Shown: piece by piece, positions 18,094-26,232 of the stretch | How the letters are laid out: every line of letters starts with the position of its first letter | Position numbering within the stretch: position 1 is the stretch's first letter | Source of the DNA: DASRQK01 sp964436635 | Lineage (GTDB): Bacteria > Bacteroidota > Bacteroidia > Sphingobacteriales > Sphingobacteriaceae | Direction: 5' to 3' | Length of the DNA: 64,000 bases | Assembly: GCA_964436635.1 (NCBI GenBank) | Contig: CAYTDM010000006.1 | Location: 35,481 to 99,480 of the forward strand | The notes under the pieces: generated by a model | What the model saw: only the letters and a program-made list of their open reading frames with translations | Told to the model about the DNA's origin: nothing | Databases searched by the model: none | Translations under genes and position numbers: made by a program

Positions 18094-18133
18094 AATATTG
18101 CCGGGGATTCCATAAATCTTTTCCGGCAATATT
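18094..18133 (-). promoter_or_regulatory. intercistronic hairpin between exbB and exbD
   Basis: A perfect 11-bp stem (arms 18094-18104 and 18123-18133, AATATTGCCGG and its complement) with an 18-base loop lies 10 bp after the exbB stop. There is no T-run after it on the minus strand, so it is more likely an RNA stabiliser or processing site, or a leaky terminator, than a full terminator. It could set a higher level of ExbB than of ExbD and TonB. Confidence 0.5.
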
Positions 18134-18143
18134 CAATTATTTC

Positions 18144-18974
18144 TTATTTATGTGATGCAGCGTAAGTTTGGACGATCGAGAAACCTGCCTCATCGATAGA
18201 GTAAGTTAACGTATCGATCTTAGAAGTAAAGATGTTATAGAAAATAATTGCAATGGTTGAAGTCGCAATACCAGTAGCTGTATTGATAAGTGCCTCAGAG
18301 ATACCGTTTGCAAGAGCTGCTGAATCTGGAGCACCTCCAGTTGCTAACGCCGCAAACGCACGGATCATACCTGTTACTGTTCCTAATAGACCAGTTAACG
18401 TACCGATAGATACTAAAGTAGCCATGATCGTTAAATTTTTCTCTAACATTGGCATTTCCAATGCAGTTGCTTCTTCAATTTCTTTTTGAATAGCCAATAC
18501 AGACTGCTCAGTATCCAAATTAGGATTTGCAGAAACGTCTTTATATTTCAACAAACCAGATTTGATTACGTTTGCAACTGAACCTTGTTGCTTGTCGCAT
18601 TCTGCGATAGCAGCATCTAAGTTACCAACACCAATTAATGATTGGATTTTGCGTACAAAGTTACCTACATTACCTTTTCCTGAAGCACGTGAGATAACGA
18701 TGAAACGCTCTACCGCGAATACCCATACCATAAGGAATAATCCTAATAACACAGGCACAACTGCTCCTGCTTTATAAACCATTCCGTAGTAGTTACCTGG
18801 CTTAGGTTGGTTTTCGATGTTATCATCGATAAAGTTGGTGGGATCACCAAAGATGTAAAGGTAAACCAATGCTCCGACTACGAAACAAATTACGATTGCC
18901 AGACTTGCAAATACGTTAGAACTTGAATTGCCCTTTTCTTGCTTTGCATTACTTGTTTTTGGTGCGTTTGCCAT
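18144..18974 (-). CDS. exbB: MotA/TolQ/ExbB proton channel protein
   Basis: 276 residues with transmembrane helices near residues 26-47 and 75-93 (VLLGLFLMVWVFAVERFI) and the two C-terminal channel helices (NLTIMATLVSIGTLTGLLGTV, around 180-200; ALINTATGIATSTIAIIFYN, around 227-246). The GLLGTV..M and ATGIATS patterns are typical of ExbB/TolQ. It is the first gene of the Ton cluster and forms the pentameric channel that houses the ExbD helices. A 439-bp non-coding stretch lies upstream. Confidence 0.92.
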   Translation of the reverse strand: MANAPKTSNAKQEKGNSSSNVFASLAIVICFVVGALVYLYIFGDPTNFIDDNIENQPKPGNYYGMVYKAGAVVPVLLGLFLMVWVFAVERFIVISRASGKGNVGNFVRKIQSLIGVGNLDAAIAECDKQQGSVANVIKSGLLKYKDVSANPNLDTEQSVLAIQKEIEEATALEMPMLEKNLTIMATLVSIGTLTGLLGTVTGMIRAFAALATGGAPDSAALANGISEALINTATGIATSTIAIIFYNIFTSKIDTLTYSIDEAGFSIVQTYAASHK

Positions 18975-19413
18975 TTTTCTGAATTTTAGATTTTACGTTG
19001 TTAAATATGATTTTTTAATTTACTTGTGCTAATTAACATAAACTGCCAGTAATTCTGGCGCAATAAAAACAATTTTTCTTAAAATAACTAAATGTTTTTG
19101 TCAAATAATTGTTTAGTGTCCTTCCTTCGACTTTTAATTTGGCGTGCAGCAGCAGCATCTTTTACCAACCTTGTCACAAACGATTGATTTATGACAATAA
19201 TCGAAGTAATTTTTTACAATGAAAACTAATTTTTTTTGTATTTGCAAATAAAAGCGAAAAATTAATGTGAATCCTCTCATATTTCATTTCAATTATTGAC
19301 AAAATAATATTTTGAAATACAGCCTCAATGAAAATTATTTCTTCATTAAATAAGGAATATTGCAAAACGAAGTTTTGAATAACAAGATTGACAGCCTAAA
19401 GTGTCGGTTTTCA
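18975..19413. other. 439-bp intergenic region upstream of exbB
   Basis: AT-rich non-coding stretch between exbB and the YciH gene. On the minus strand TTG (19063-19061) with TATGTTAA (19040-19033), 20 bp apart, is a weak candidate exbB promoter; a small GCCAG/CTGGC stem lies between its two elements. Near the other end (19363-19377) is a 6-bp hairpin 36 bp after the YciH gene stop. I see no convincing ORF, tRNA or known RNA in the rest. Confidence 0.4.
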
Positions 19414-19761
19414 TCATCCCAAGATTTTTACATTGTAACCGATCGCCGATAAAACTTCTTGAATTCTTTTGCGGAAATCTCCTTGAAGAATCACCTCCCC
19501 ATCCTTTACACTTCCGCCCACCGCACATTTTTGCTTAAGCAATTTTCCGAGCGCATTTAAATCGTCTTCTGTCCCTACGAAGCCTTTAACCAAAGTCACC
19601 ATTTTTCCTTTTCTAGCTTTTTTATCTAGCTGCGCAATCAATTTTTGCTTCGCTGGGGGGAGGGTTTCCACCACCTGATCCTCCGCATCCATCTGATATT
19701 CGAAATCTTGGTCAGTGGAATAGACAATTCCCGTATACACTTGTTTTTTGGATTTAGCCAT
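19414..19761 (-). CDS. YciH/SUI1 (eIF1-like) translation factor
   Basis: 115 residues. The C-terminal two thirds has the SUI1 fold: KGKMVTLVKGFVGTEDDLN (around 51-70), LLKQKCAVGGSVKDGEVILQ (around 73-92) and GDFRKRIQEVLSAIGYNVK (around 93-112), matching bacterial YciH and eukaryotic eIF1. Such proteins are thought to affect start-site fidelity. Its promoter faces the metK promoter in a short divergent region. ATG start at 19761. Confidence 0.9.
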   Translation of the reverse strand: MAKSKKQVYTGIVYSTDQDFEYQMDAEDQVVETLPPAKQKLIAQLDKKARKGKMVTLVKGFVGTEDDLNALGKLLKQKCAVGGSVKDGEVILQGDFRKRIQEVLSAIGYNVKILG

Positions 19762-19779
19762 GTTTTATTATTTGTCTTG

Positions 19780-19787
19780 CAAATGTA
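19780..19787 (-). promoter_or_regulatory. -7 element of the YciH/SUI1 gene promoter
   Basis: Minus-strand TACATTTG matches TAnnTTTG and lies 18 bp upstream of the ATG. The expected -33 position (near 19806-19808) reads TTC and coincides with the metK -33 element on the other strand. Confidence 0.55.
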
Positions 19788-19802
19788 AAGTTAGGCTTAA
19801 GT

Positions 19803-19833
19803 TTTGAAAAAAATAGAAAGTATTGTACCTTTG
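19803..19833 (+). promoter_or_regulatory. Bacteroidota-type promoter of metK
   Basis: TTTG at 19803-19806 is followed after 19 bp by TACCTTTG (19826-19833), a full match to the phylum's -33/-7 promoter. The predicted transcription start falls near 19840, directly at the 5' edge of the riboswitch-like element. Confidence 0.8.
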
Positions 19834-19843
19834 CCGCACAAAA

Positions 19844-19918
19844 GGTGGATTGATTTGTACATGTGATTTCTGAATCGCATCAGATTGCAACCACGTAAAA
19901 AAAGTGCTAAAAAGAACC
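19844..19918 (+). ncRNA. SAM-II-like (SAM-alpha) riboswitch in the metK leader
   Basis: The leader holds the conserved blocks of the SAM-II family in order: a P1 5' strand GGTGG (19844-19848), GATTT (19852-19856), TTGCAA (19885-19890), the P1 3' strand CCAC (19891-19894), an A-rich linker, and the 3' pseudoknot block GCTAAAAAG (19906-19914). An extra 5-bp hairpin (19869-19873 with 19880-19884) sits in the P1 loop. SAM-II binds S-adenosylmethionine and represses methionine/SAM genes; metK, the SAM synthetase, is the fitting target 58 bp downstream. Family call is from remembered conserved blocks, not a covariance search. Confidence 0.78.
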
Positions 19919-19975
19919 TTCTGTTTGATTTTCATTTTTTTTACGGTATTTAATATTTATTAATAAACATGCATT

Positions 19976-21229
19976 ATGCCGTATTTATTTACTTCTGAAT
20001 CCGTATCTGAAGGGCATCCAGACAAGTTAGCGGATCAAATTTCAGACACCCTTATTGATCACTTCTTAGCGTTTGACAAAGATTCAAGAGTGGCCATTGA
20101 AACCTTGGTCACCACGGGTCAAGTGGTGCTCGCAGGCGAAGTGAAATCGAGCATTTATTTAGATGTTCAAAAAATAACCCGTGAAGTCATAAAAAAAGTG
20201 GGCTATACAAAGTCCGACTACATGTTTGAGGCGAATTCTTGTGGAATTTTATCGGCCATTCACGAACAATCCCCGGACATCAGCCGTGGGGTAGATCGAG
20301 GCAATCCAGAAGACCAAGGCGCTGGCGATCAGGGCATCATGTTTGGTTACGCAACCGACGAAACGGAAAACTACATGCCGTTAGCATTGGATCTTTCGCA
20401 TCGTTTGCTTTATGAGCTCGCACAAATCCGTAAGGAAGGGAAACTCATTTCTTATTTGCGTCCCGACTCAAAAGCTCAGGTTACCCTTGAATACAACGAC
20501 CAACACCAGCCTGTTCGAATTGATTCTATTGTAATTTCCACTCAACACGACGATTTTCATGAAGACGAACAAGTCATGTTGAATCAAATCGCGCAGGACA
20601 TTAAAGAAATATTGATCCCACGAGTGAAAGCACAGTTAAAACCTGAATTGCAATCCTTGTTTACAACGGACATTAAATACTATATTAATCCCACAGGTAA
20701 ATTCGTGATTGGTGGACCGCATGGAGACACCGGATTAACAGGAAGAAAAATCATTGTGGATACTTATGGAGGTAAAGGTGGTCACGGTGGTGGGGCATTT
20801 TCTGGGAAAGATCCTTCAAAAGTAGACCGTTCAGCTGCCTATGCGGCTCGTCATATTGCTAAAAACTTAGTGGCTGCAGGCGTGGCTTCTGAGTTATTGG
20901 TTCAATTATCCTATGCAATCGGCGTAAAACACCCTATGGGCGTGTATGTAAATAGTTATGGTACGGCTTCGAATGGTTTGTCAGATGCCCAAATTGCAGA
21001 TAAGATCGCTGAAATTTTTGATCTGACTCCTTATGGAATTGAGACGCGATTAAAGCTTAGAAATCCTATTTATGCGGAGACCGCCGCATATGGACACATG
21101 GGGCGCACGCCAAAGATAGTGACCAAAACCTTCGAAAGCAGCAATGGGAAAACCAGTTCCCAAGAAGTAGAGCTGTTTACTTGGGAAAAATTAGATTATA
21201 TAGATGCTATAAAAAAAGCCTTCGAATAA
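19976..21229 (+). CDS. metK: S-adenosylmethionine synthetase
   Basis: 417-residue MetK, which makes S-adenosylmethionine from ATP and methionine. Motifs: SEGHPDKLADQISD (around 11-24, methionine/ATP site), GAGDQGIMFGYA (around 117-128) and the P-loop-like GGKGGHGGGAFSGKDPSKVD (around 264-283). Length is within the family range. It is monocistronic: its own promoter and SAM-II-like leader precede it, and an intrinsic terminator overlaps the stop codon. Regulation by SAM feedback is therefore likely. Confidence 0.97.
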   Translation: MPYLFTSESVSEGHPDKLADQISDTLIDHFLAFDKDSRVAIETLVTTGQVVLAGEVKSSIYLDVQKITREVIKKVGYTKSDYMFEANSCGILSAIHEQSPDISRGVDRGNPEDQGAGDQGIMFGYATDETENYMPLALDLSHRLLYELAQIRKEGKLISYLRPDSKAQVTLEYNDQHQPVRIDSIVISTQHDDFHEDEQVMLNQIAQDIKEILIPRVKAQLKPELQSLFTTDIKYYINPTGKFVIGGPHGDTGLTGRKIIVDTYGGKGGHGGGAFSGKDPSKVDRSAAYAARHIAKNLVAAGVASELLVQLSYAIGVKHPMGVYVNSYGTASNGLSDAQIADKIAEIFDLTPYGIETRLKLRNPIYAETAAYGHMGRTPKIVTKTFESSNGKTSSQEVELFTWEKLDYIDAIKKAFE

Positions 21230-21244
21230 TTCGAAGGCTTTTTT
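21212..21244 (+). terminator. intrinsic terminator of metK
   Basis: A stem of at least 14 bp formed by AAGCCTTCGAA and its complement (5' arm 21212-21226, 3' arm 21230-21244), with the metK TAA stop in the 3-base loop and a run of T after it. The terminator therefore includes the last metK codons. The A-rich 5' side makes it potentially bidirectional. Confidence 0.9.
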
Positions 21245-21360
21245 CTTTATTTGGACTCAAGATCTCACTTTATTCGGGTTTCTGTTTTCTCTTCATTCGA
21301 ATTCATAATTCCGCTTTTTTCGGGTTTCCAAATTACTTTATTCGATTTTAAAACCCGATG

Positions 21361-21432
21361 TTGAGTATTCTTGAACTATTAATTATTCTTGAATTGTTGA
21401 GTATTCTTGAACAATTGATTATTCTTCAATTT
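21361..21432. repeat. four-copy 18-bp tandem repeat at the fabD 3' end
   Basis: Four contiguous 18-bp units (21361, 21379, 21397, 21415), each built on TATTCTTGAA or a close variant, also readable as two 36-bp units identical at 32 of 36 positions. The last unit contains the final fabD codons and stop, so the array appears to extend the gene end into the intergenic space. Upstream, 21275-21281 and 21321-21327 carry CGGGTTT, the second able to pair with AAACCCG at 21351-21357. Confidence 0.8.
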
Positions 21433-22309
21433 TTGCGGAAGCCACACTGACTTCACGACTTATTTTACGCACCAAGCCTTGTAAGACATTTCCTGGACCA
21501 ACTTCGATGAAGTTTGTCGCGCCATCTTGGATCATGTTGCTTATGGTTTGCGTCCAGCGTACCGCGCCTGTTAATTGGGCGATTAAGTTTTCCTTAATTT
21601 TTGCGGGGTCTGAATAAGGATTTGCGTCGATGTTTTGGTAAACCGGACAAGATGGAACATTAAATTCCGTTTCTTCAATGGCTTTTTGTAGCTCTACGCG
21701 TGCAGATTCCATTAACGGAGAGTGAAAAGCTCCACCTACGTTCAGTTTCAAAGCACGTTTGGCGCCCGCTGCTAATAAGAGTTCACAAGCTTTATCAATG
21801 CCTTCCACGGAGCCTGAAATCACCAATTGGCCTGGGCAGTTATAGTTCGCTGGCACGACGACTTCGTCCACGCGTTGGCAAATATCTTCTACAGTGAAAT
21901 CGTCCAATCCTAAGACCGCTGCCATGGCAGAAGGTTGAATTTCTGTAGCTTTTTGCATGGCGTTTGCGCGAGCGGCAACCAATCGCAATCCATCTTCAAA
22001 TTTCATAGCGCCTACGGAAACCAAGGCTGAAAACTCACCCAAAGAGTGCCCTGCGACCATTTGAGGCTTGAAATTATCCCCTAAAGCTTTCGCCAAAATG
22101 ACCGAATGTAAGAAAATAGCCGGTTGTGTGACTTTCGTTTCTTTTAAGGCCTCGTCAGTGCCATTAAACATCACATCGGTAATGCGGAATCCAAGGATTT
22201 CATTCGCCAATTCGAATAACTCTCTGGGTGCTGCGTGCTGATCGTATAGATCTTTACCCATTCCGATAAATTGTGCCCCTTGGCCCGGAAATACATATGC
22301 GCTTTTCAT
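21419..22309 (-). CDS. fabD: malonyl-CoA:ACP transacylase
   Basis: 296-residue FabD, which transfers malonyl from CoA to acyl carrier protein in fatty-acid synthesis. Motifs: FPGQGAQFIGMG (around 7-18), AGHSLGEFSALV with the catalytic Ser (around 88-99), the active-site His in GGAFHSPLM (around 193-201) and EVGPGNVLQGLV near the end. The gene has its own phylum-type promoter. Its last codons (KIEE and stop) form the final copy of an 18-bp tandem repeat that runs on downstream. Confidence 0.96.
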   Translation of the reverse strand: MKSAYVFPGQGAQFIGMGKDLYDQHAAPRELFELANEILGFRITDVMFNGTDEALKETKVTQPAIFLHSVILAKALGDNFKPQMVAGHSLGEFSALVSVGAMKFEDGLRLVAARANAMQKATEIQPSAMAAVLGLDDFTVEDICQRVDEVVVPANYNCPGQLVISGSVEGIDKACELLLAAGAKRALKLNVGGAFHSPLMESARVELQKAIEETEFNVPSCPVYQNIDANPYSDPAKIKENLIAQLTGAVRWTQTISNMIQDGATNFIEVGPGNVLQGLVRKISREVSVASAKIEE

Positions 22310-22342
22310 ATTTTACTCGTTTTTACGTACAATTTTAACGTA

Positions 22343-22371
22343 CAAATATACACCTTGACGCTATAATTCAA
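22343..22371 (-). promoter_or_regulatory. promoter of fabD
   Basis: Minus-strand TTG (22371-22369), an 18-bp spacer and TATATTTG (22350-22343), 33 bp upstream of the ATG. Two ACGTAC copies occur in the short leader on this strand; their meaning is unknown. Confidence 0.7.
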
Positions 22372-22404
22372 AGGTATTTTAATGCAAATCGCTTTTCAGC
22401 TCGA

Positions 22405-23637
22405 CTACTCAGGCAGAAATGTGAGGGTAAAAAACTGTTCAGGATCGAGCACTTGATTCGCTGTTTCCAATAAAGATTCCGCCGTCAGCGCATCAATTTT
22501 GCTGAAAATTTCGCTGAGGGTTTGGATGCGATCGTGGTCCAAGAGCGATTTTGCTTGCGCGATAATTAGAGAAAGTCGGTTTTCTTCTCCAAGGGCGATT
22601 TGTCCTTTGTATTTCTTTTTAGCCTGCTGTAAGGTACTACTGCTAATTTTTTGGTCACGTAATTTTTTAAACTCTTTTTGAATCAGTTTGCGAGCTTTTT
22701 CGTATTTGTCTTCGTCCGTTCCAAAATAGACTGAAAACAGCCCTGTGTCGGCAAATGGATGATAGTTTGACTCTATCGTATACGCGATGCCATGTTGCTC
22801 CCGAACCACCAGGTTTAAACGAGAACTCATGCCCATTCCACCTAACATATTATTTAGTAATAATAGATTAAATTTTTCGTCTGCATGAATGGAAAAGGTG
22901 CGTGTGCCCAATACTTGATGAACTTGATTAATTGGCAAACGAACGGTTTTCTCAATCGGAACTGCACGAGGGGGCGTCAGGATTTTTGACTGGGTGGAGG
23001 CTTCGGAAAAAGTCCAATGACCAAAGTATTTCTCGACGACTCGGATTACTTCCTTTAAAGAATAAGGGCCGCTGGTGCCAATGACTAATTGGCGTCCTAC
23101 ATATTGCTTTTTAATAAATCGTAGGATATCTTCTTGGGTCATGTCCAAGAGATCCTTTTCAACTCCTAAAATATTATGACCCAGACCGTGGCCCTCAAAA
23201 ATAAGGTCCTCAAAATCATCCATAATCGCATCTTCTGGGCTATCGCGATACGAGGCGATTTCGTCCATAATGATGCCCTTTTCTTTCACCAATTCATCCG
23301 CTGGAAATTCGGAATGGAATAATAAATCTTCAAATAAATCCAGCGTTCTACCCAGATAAGGTTTTAAAAAAGAAGCATGAATACAGGTGTATTCTTTCGT
23401 AGTATAGGCGTTTAAATCTGCACCCACGGATTCCAAACGATTTAATATTTGGGCTGTTGATCTTTTCTCTGTTTTCTTAAATAACAAGTGCTCGATAAAA
23501 TGTGCAAGACCAAATTTTGTAGGCTCCTCATCCCTTGAGCCCGCTTCAATTAAAATGCAAGCATGCGCAATGGGTGATTGGATGGGTTGATGCACTAATC
23601 GAATGCCGTTAGCAAGCCGGGCAATTTCAAATTCCAT
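22405..23637 (-). CDS. M16-family zinc metallopeptidase
   Basis: 410 residues from ATG 23637 (MEFEIARLANG); a slightly longer frame would need a TTG start. The inverted zinc motif HxxEH is present as GLAHFIEHLLFKKTEKR (around 44-60), with the third ligand Glu expected in the later helix (KEKGIIMDEIASYRDS). The second half has the M16 C-domain (GGMGMSSRLNLVVREQHGIAY). No signal peptide is seen, so it is probably cytoplasmic, similar to the processing-peptidase/YmxG type. It ends 95 bp before fabD begins. Confidence 0.9.
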   Translation of the reverse strand: MEFEIARLANGIRLVHQPIQSPIAHACILIEAGSRDEEPTKFGLAHFIEHLLFKKTEKRSTAQILNRLESVGADLNAYTTKEYTCIHASFLKPYLGRTLDLFEDLLFHSEFPADELVKEKGIIMDEIASYRDSPEDAIMDDFEDLIFEGHGLGHNILGVEKDLLDMTQEDILRFIKKQYVGRQLVIGTSGPYSLKEVIRVVEKYFGHWTFSEASTQSKILTPPRAVPIEKTVRLPINQVHQVLGTRTFSIHADEKFNLLLLNNMLGGMGMSSRLNLVVREQHGIAYTIESNYHPFADTGLFSVYFGTDEDKYEKARKLIQKEFKKLRDQKISSSTLQQAKKKYKGQIALGEENRLSLIIAQAKSLLDHDRIQTLSEIFSKIDALTAESLLETANQVLDPEQFFTLTFLPE

Positions 23638-23653
23638 GTACAATAATACGAAA

Positions 23654-23681
23654 AAGGGTGTCCATTGGATTGGACACCCTT
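23654..23681 (-). terminator. intrinsic terminator of the OmpA gene
   Basis: Perfect 11-bp stem (AAGGGTGTCCA and its complement) with a 6-base loop, followed on the minus strand by TTT. It begins 24 bp after the OmpA gene stop and lies just before the M16 peptidase start, so it insulates the two. Confidence 0.88.
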
Positions 23682-23705
23682 AAAATTCTTAACGAATCGA
23701 GTTAA

Positions 23706-25028
23706 TTATTTTTTGATTTCAACACGACGGTTGATCACGCGACCTTCTTCAGTTGCATTTGAAGCGATTGGTCTGTCCTCACCGTAACCTACAGTATTGA
23801 TTTTATTTGCAGCAACACCAGAGTTAACTAAGTAAGTTTTTACTGAGTTAGCACGGTCTTGTGATAATGTTACGTTGTATGAATCACTACCTTCCGCAGA
23901 AGCATGTCCTTCTAATGTAATAGAAGCACCGCTTGCACGTAAATCATTTGATAATCTATCTAAGATAGAGTATGATTCAGTTTTTAATACAGAGCTATCG
24001 AACTCGAATTGAATGTTCGGGTAGCTTACAGCTGCAGCTTCTTGAACGATAACTGGCTCAGGGAAATTGATTGGGCAACCAGCACCATCAACTACTGTAC
24101 CTGCAGGTGTACCTGGGCATTTGTCATAACGATCAGAAACACCATCACCGTCTTCGTCACGGTTTAATAAATCAACAGTTCCTTCTAAAGTAGAAACGCG
24201 TTGTTTCAATGCTTCTAATTCGTTTCTTAAAGACTCATCTTTCAAGTCATCGTACATCATAGCTACAGGGTTGTGCCAAGTTAAATCAGCTTTGTCTTTA
24301 GAACCTAAAGAGAATTCTAAACCACCGTAGAATGCAGAATAGTTGTTGTTTTTGCTTGTAGGTGTACCGTACAATTCGTTGCTTGACATGAAGTACATAG
24401 TGTGACCTAAGTTCAAGGCAACGCGATCAGATAATTTGAATTTGAAACCAAGTCCAACTGGTACGAAGATATCGCAATCTTTGTGCTCAGTTTTACCATT
24501 GGTAGCCACTGCAGTACCAGAACCATCGTTACTTGCGTATTGGGTAGTTACGATTTCGTTGTAACCCAAACCGATAGTAGCGAAAAAGTTAACTGCATTT
24601 TCTCTTCTTAAGTAATCAAATGTTAATAAGTTGAAAACACCGTTTAAGCTTGCTGCATAATCAATGTCAGCTACTGCTGATTGGAAAGCAGAGTTCGGGT
24701 TATTAATTTTGTTATGGCCAATAATACGACCTTTGTTTACATCTGCTTGTAATCCGAATAAGTGAGAGAATTGCTTACGAACATTGATTCCGTAAAATTC
24801 ACGAACTTTATAATCCCATGGATCGTTTACACCATTGTGTAATGGGGTACCACCTGGTCCGAACACTGTACTTGCTACGTGCACACCGCCATTTACACCC
24901 ACACTCCATGTTCTGTATTGTGACCTACCGCCAAATACAGTCGGTTGTTGAGCTTGAGCAACTTCAGCAAATCCAAATACTGAAAGAAGCAAACAAACTG
25001 CTACCGTTTTAAATGTAGAAAACTTCAT
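23706..25028 (-). CDS. OmpA-family outer-membrane protein with calcium-loop linker
   Basis: 440 residues: signal peptide (MKFSTFKTVAVCLLLSVFGFAEVAQA, about 26 residues), an N-terminal beta-barrel-like domain with alternating residues (around 27-245), a short coiled segment (NELEALKQRVSTLEGTVDLL, around 266-285), a thrombospondin type 3 calcium loop (DEDGDGVSDRYDKCPGTPAG, around 288-307) and a C-terminal OmpA peptidoglycan-binding domain (IQFEFDSSVLKTESYSILDR; YGEDRPIASNATEEGRVINR). It would tether outer membrane to cell wall. A perfect phylum-type promoter and a terminator make it a single-gene unit, as expected for an abundant porin-like protein. Confidence 0.92.
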   Translation of the reverse strand: MKFSTFKTVAVCLLLSVFGFAEVAQAQQPTVFGGRSQYRTWSVGVNGGVHVASTVFGPGGTPLHNGVNDPWDYKVREFYGINVRKQFSHLFGLQADVNKGRIIGHNKINNPNSAFQSAVADIDYAASLNGVFNLLTFDYLRRENAVNFFATIGLGYNEIVTTQYASNDGSGTAVATNGKTEHKDCDIFVPVGLGFKFKLSDRVALNLGHTMYFMSSNELYGTPTSKNNNYSAFYGGLEFSLGSKDKADLTWHNPVAMMYDDLKDESLRNELEALKQRVSTLEGTVDLLNRDEDGDGVSDRYDKCPGTPAGTVVDGAGCPINFPEPVIVQEAAAVSYPNIQFEFDSSVLKTESYSILDRLSNDLRASGASITLEGHASAEGSDSYNVTLSQDRANSVKTYLVNSGVAANKINTVGYGEDRPIASNATEEGRVINRRVEIKK

Positions 25029-25075
25029 ACTTTTTTTTTTAATGGTTAAAAAATTTTTATTGCCTAATTTTTATA

Positions 25076-25105
25076 CAAAATTAATTAATACTTTGAATTA
25101 ATCAA
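25076..25105 (-). promoter_or_regulatory. promoter of the OmpA gene
   Basis: Minus-strand TTG (25105-25103), exactly 19 bp, then TAATTTTG (25083-25076): a full match to the Bacteroidota promoter. About 40 bp of very AT-rich leader separates the predicted start from the ATG. Confidence 0.82.
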
Positions 25106-25219
25106 TGCTTGCATCGAATTAATCCGTATTATTCAATATATAGAGGAAATATCAAATACTATTCCAAAATTTATCTAAACGAATAATTTCTAAAAAAAGT
25201 TTGTTTAAACGTGTTAAAA

Positions 25220-26230
25220 TTAGAATATATAATGAATAACCACGAAAGAAAGTCCTGCTAATAAAGCCGAAACCGGAATGGTTAACACCCAAGCCCACAA
25301 TAGACTAATGGTAACACCCCAACGCACTGCAGACACTCTTTTCACCACACCGACACCGATAATCGAACCAGTAATAGTATGCGTCGTTGATACCGGAATC
25401 CCAAAATGTTCTGTAATCCCTAAGGTAATCGCACCCGCAGTCTCTGCCCCCACACCCTCTAATGCATTTACTTTGGTAATTTTCGTGCCCATGGTTTTTA
25501 CGATCTTCCAACCTCCAGACATGGTTCCCAATGCAATCGCTGAATAACATACTAAAGGTATCCATTCAGGCATAGGATCTCCGGACTCTAAATATCCGCC
25601 AGCCACCATGGCTACAAATATAATCCCCATGACTTTTTGAGCATCGTTACCACCGTGCGCAAAACTTAAGGCCGCAGATGACACCAACTGTAGTTTTTTA
25701 AACCACCATTCGGCGACAGAGGGCTTCGCCTTCTTCGCAATATTAATAATGATTAAAGTCAATATAACGGCGATGACCATCCCGATCAGCGGCGCAAACA
25801 CAATAAAAGAAACGATTTTTAGTGTTGCTGCCACGTTAATAGCCCCCCATACATTATCACCCATAATCATTGCGTTTGTCATTCCGGCTCCCGCAAATCC
25901 TCCAATCAGGGTGTGTGAAGAACTGGATGGAATTCCATAATACCAAGTAAATAAGTTCCATCCTATGGCTGCAATTAGTCCTGCAAAGATCACCTCTAAA
26001 GTGATGTATTCTTCTAAAACTGTTTTCGCAACGGTATTCGCAACTTTGTGGTCGGTAAAATAAAAATATGCAGCAAAATTAAAGACCGCAGCCCATAATA
26101 CTGCTTGAAAGGGAGTTAACACTTTGGTTGAAACAATCGTAGCAATGGAGTTGGCTGCGTCGTGAAAACCATTGATATAGTCAAATGCAATCGCTAAAAT
26201 AATTACAATGACAAGCAGTGTAGTTACCAT
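25220..26230 (-). CDS. pit: inorganic phosphate transporter, Pit family
   Basis: 336-residue, about ten-helix inner-membrane phosphate transporter. The duplicated family signature is seen near the N-terminus (FDYINGFHDAANSIATIVST, around 17-36) and again later (SFAHGGNDAQKVMGIIFVAM, around 193-212), with the C-terminal IPVSTTHTITGSIIGVGVVK. It starts 2 bp after the DUF47 gene, its usual partner. The shared promoter carries a Pho-box-like direct repeat, suggesting phosphate control. Confidence 0.94.
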   Translation of the reverse strand: MVTTLLVIVIILAIAFDYINGFHDAANSIATIVSTKVLTPFQAVLWAAVFNFAAYFYFTDHKVANTVAKTVLEEYITLEVIFAGLIAAIGWNLFTWYYGIPSSSSHTLIGGFAGAGMTNAMIMGDNVWGAINVAATLKIVSFIVFAPLIGMVIAVILTLIIINIAKKAKPSVAEWWFKKLQLVSSAALSFAHGGNDAQKVMGIIFVAMVAGGYLESGDPMPEWIPLVCYSAIALGTMSGGWKIVKTMGTKITKVNALEGVGAETAGAITLGITEHFGIPVSTTHTITGSIIGVGVVKRVSAVRWGVTISLLWAWVLTIPVSALLAGLSFVVIHYIF

Positions 26231-26232
26231 GT

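Noticed and set aside
19363..19377. 6-bp hairpin after the YciH gene as a terminator
   Set aside because: Short AT-rich stem with 3-base loop and no T-run on the minus strand; kept only as a remark in the intergenic entry.
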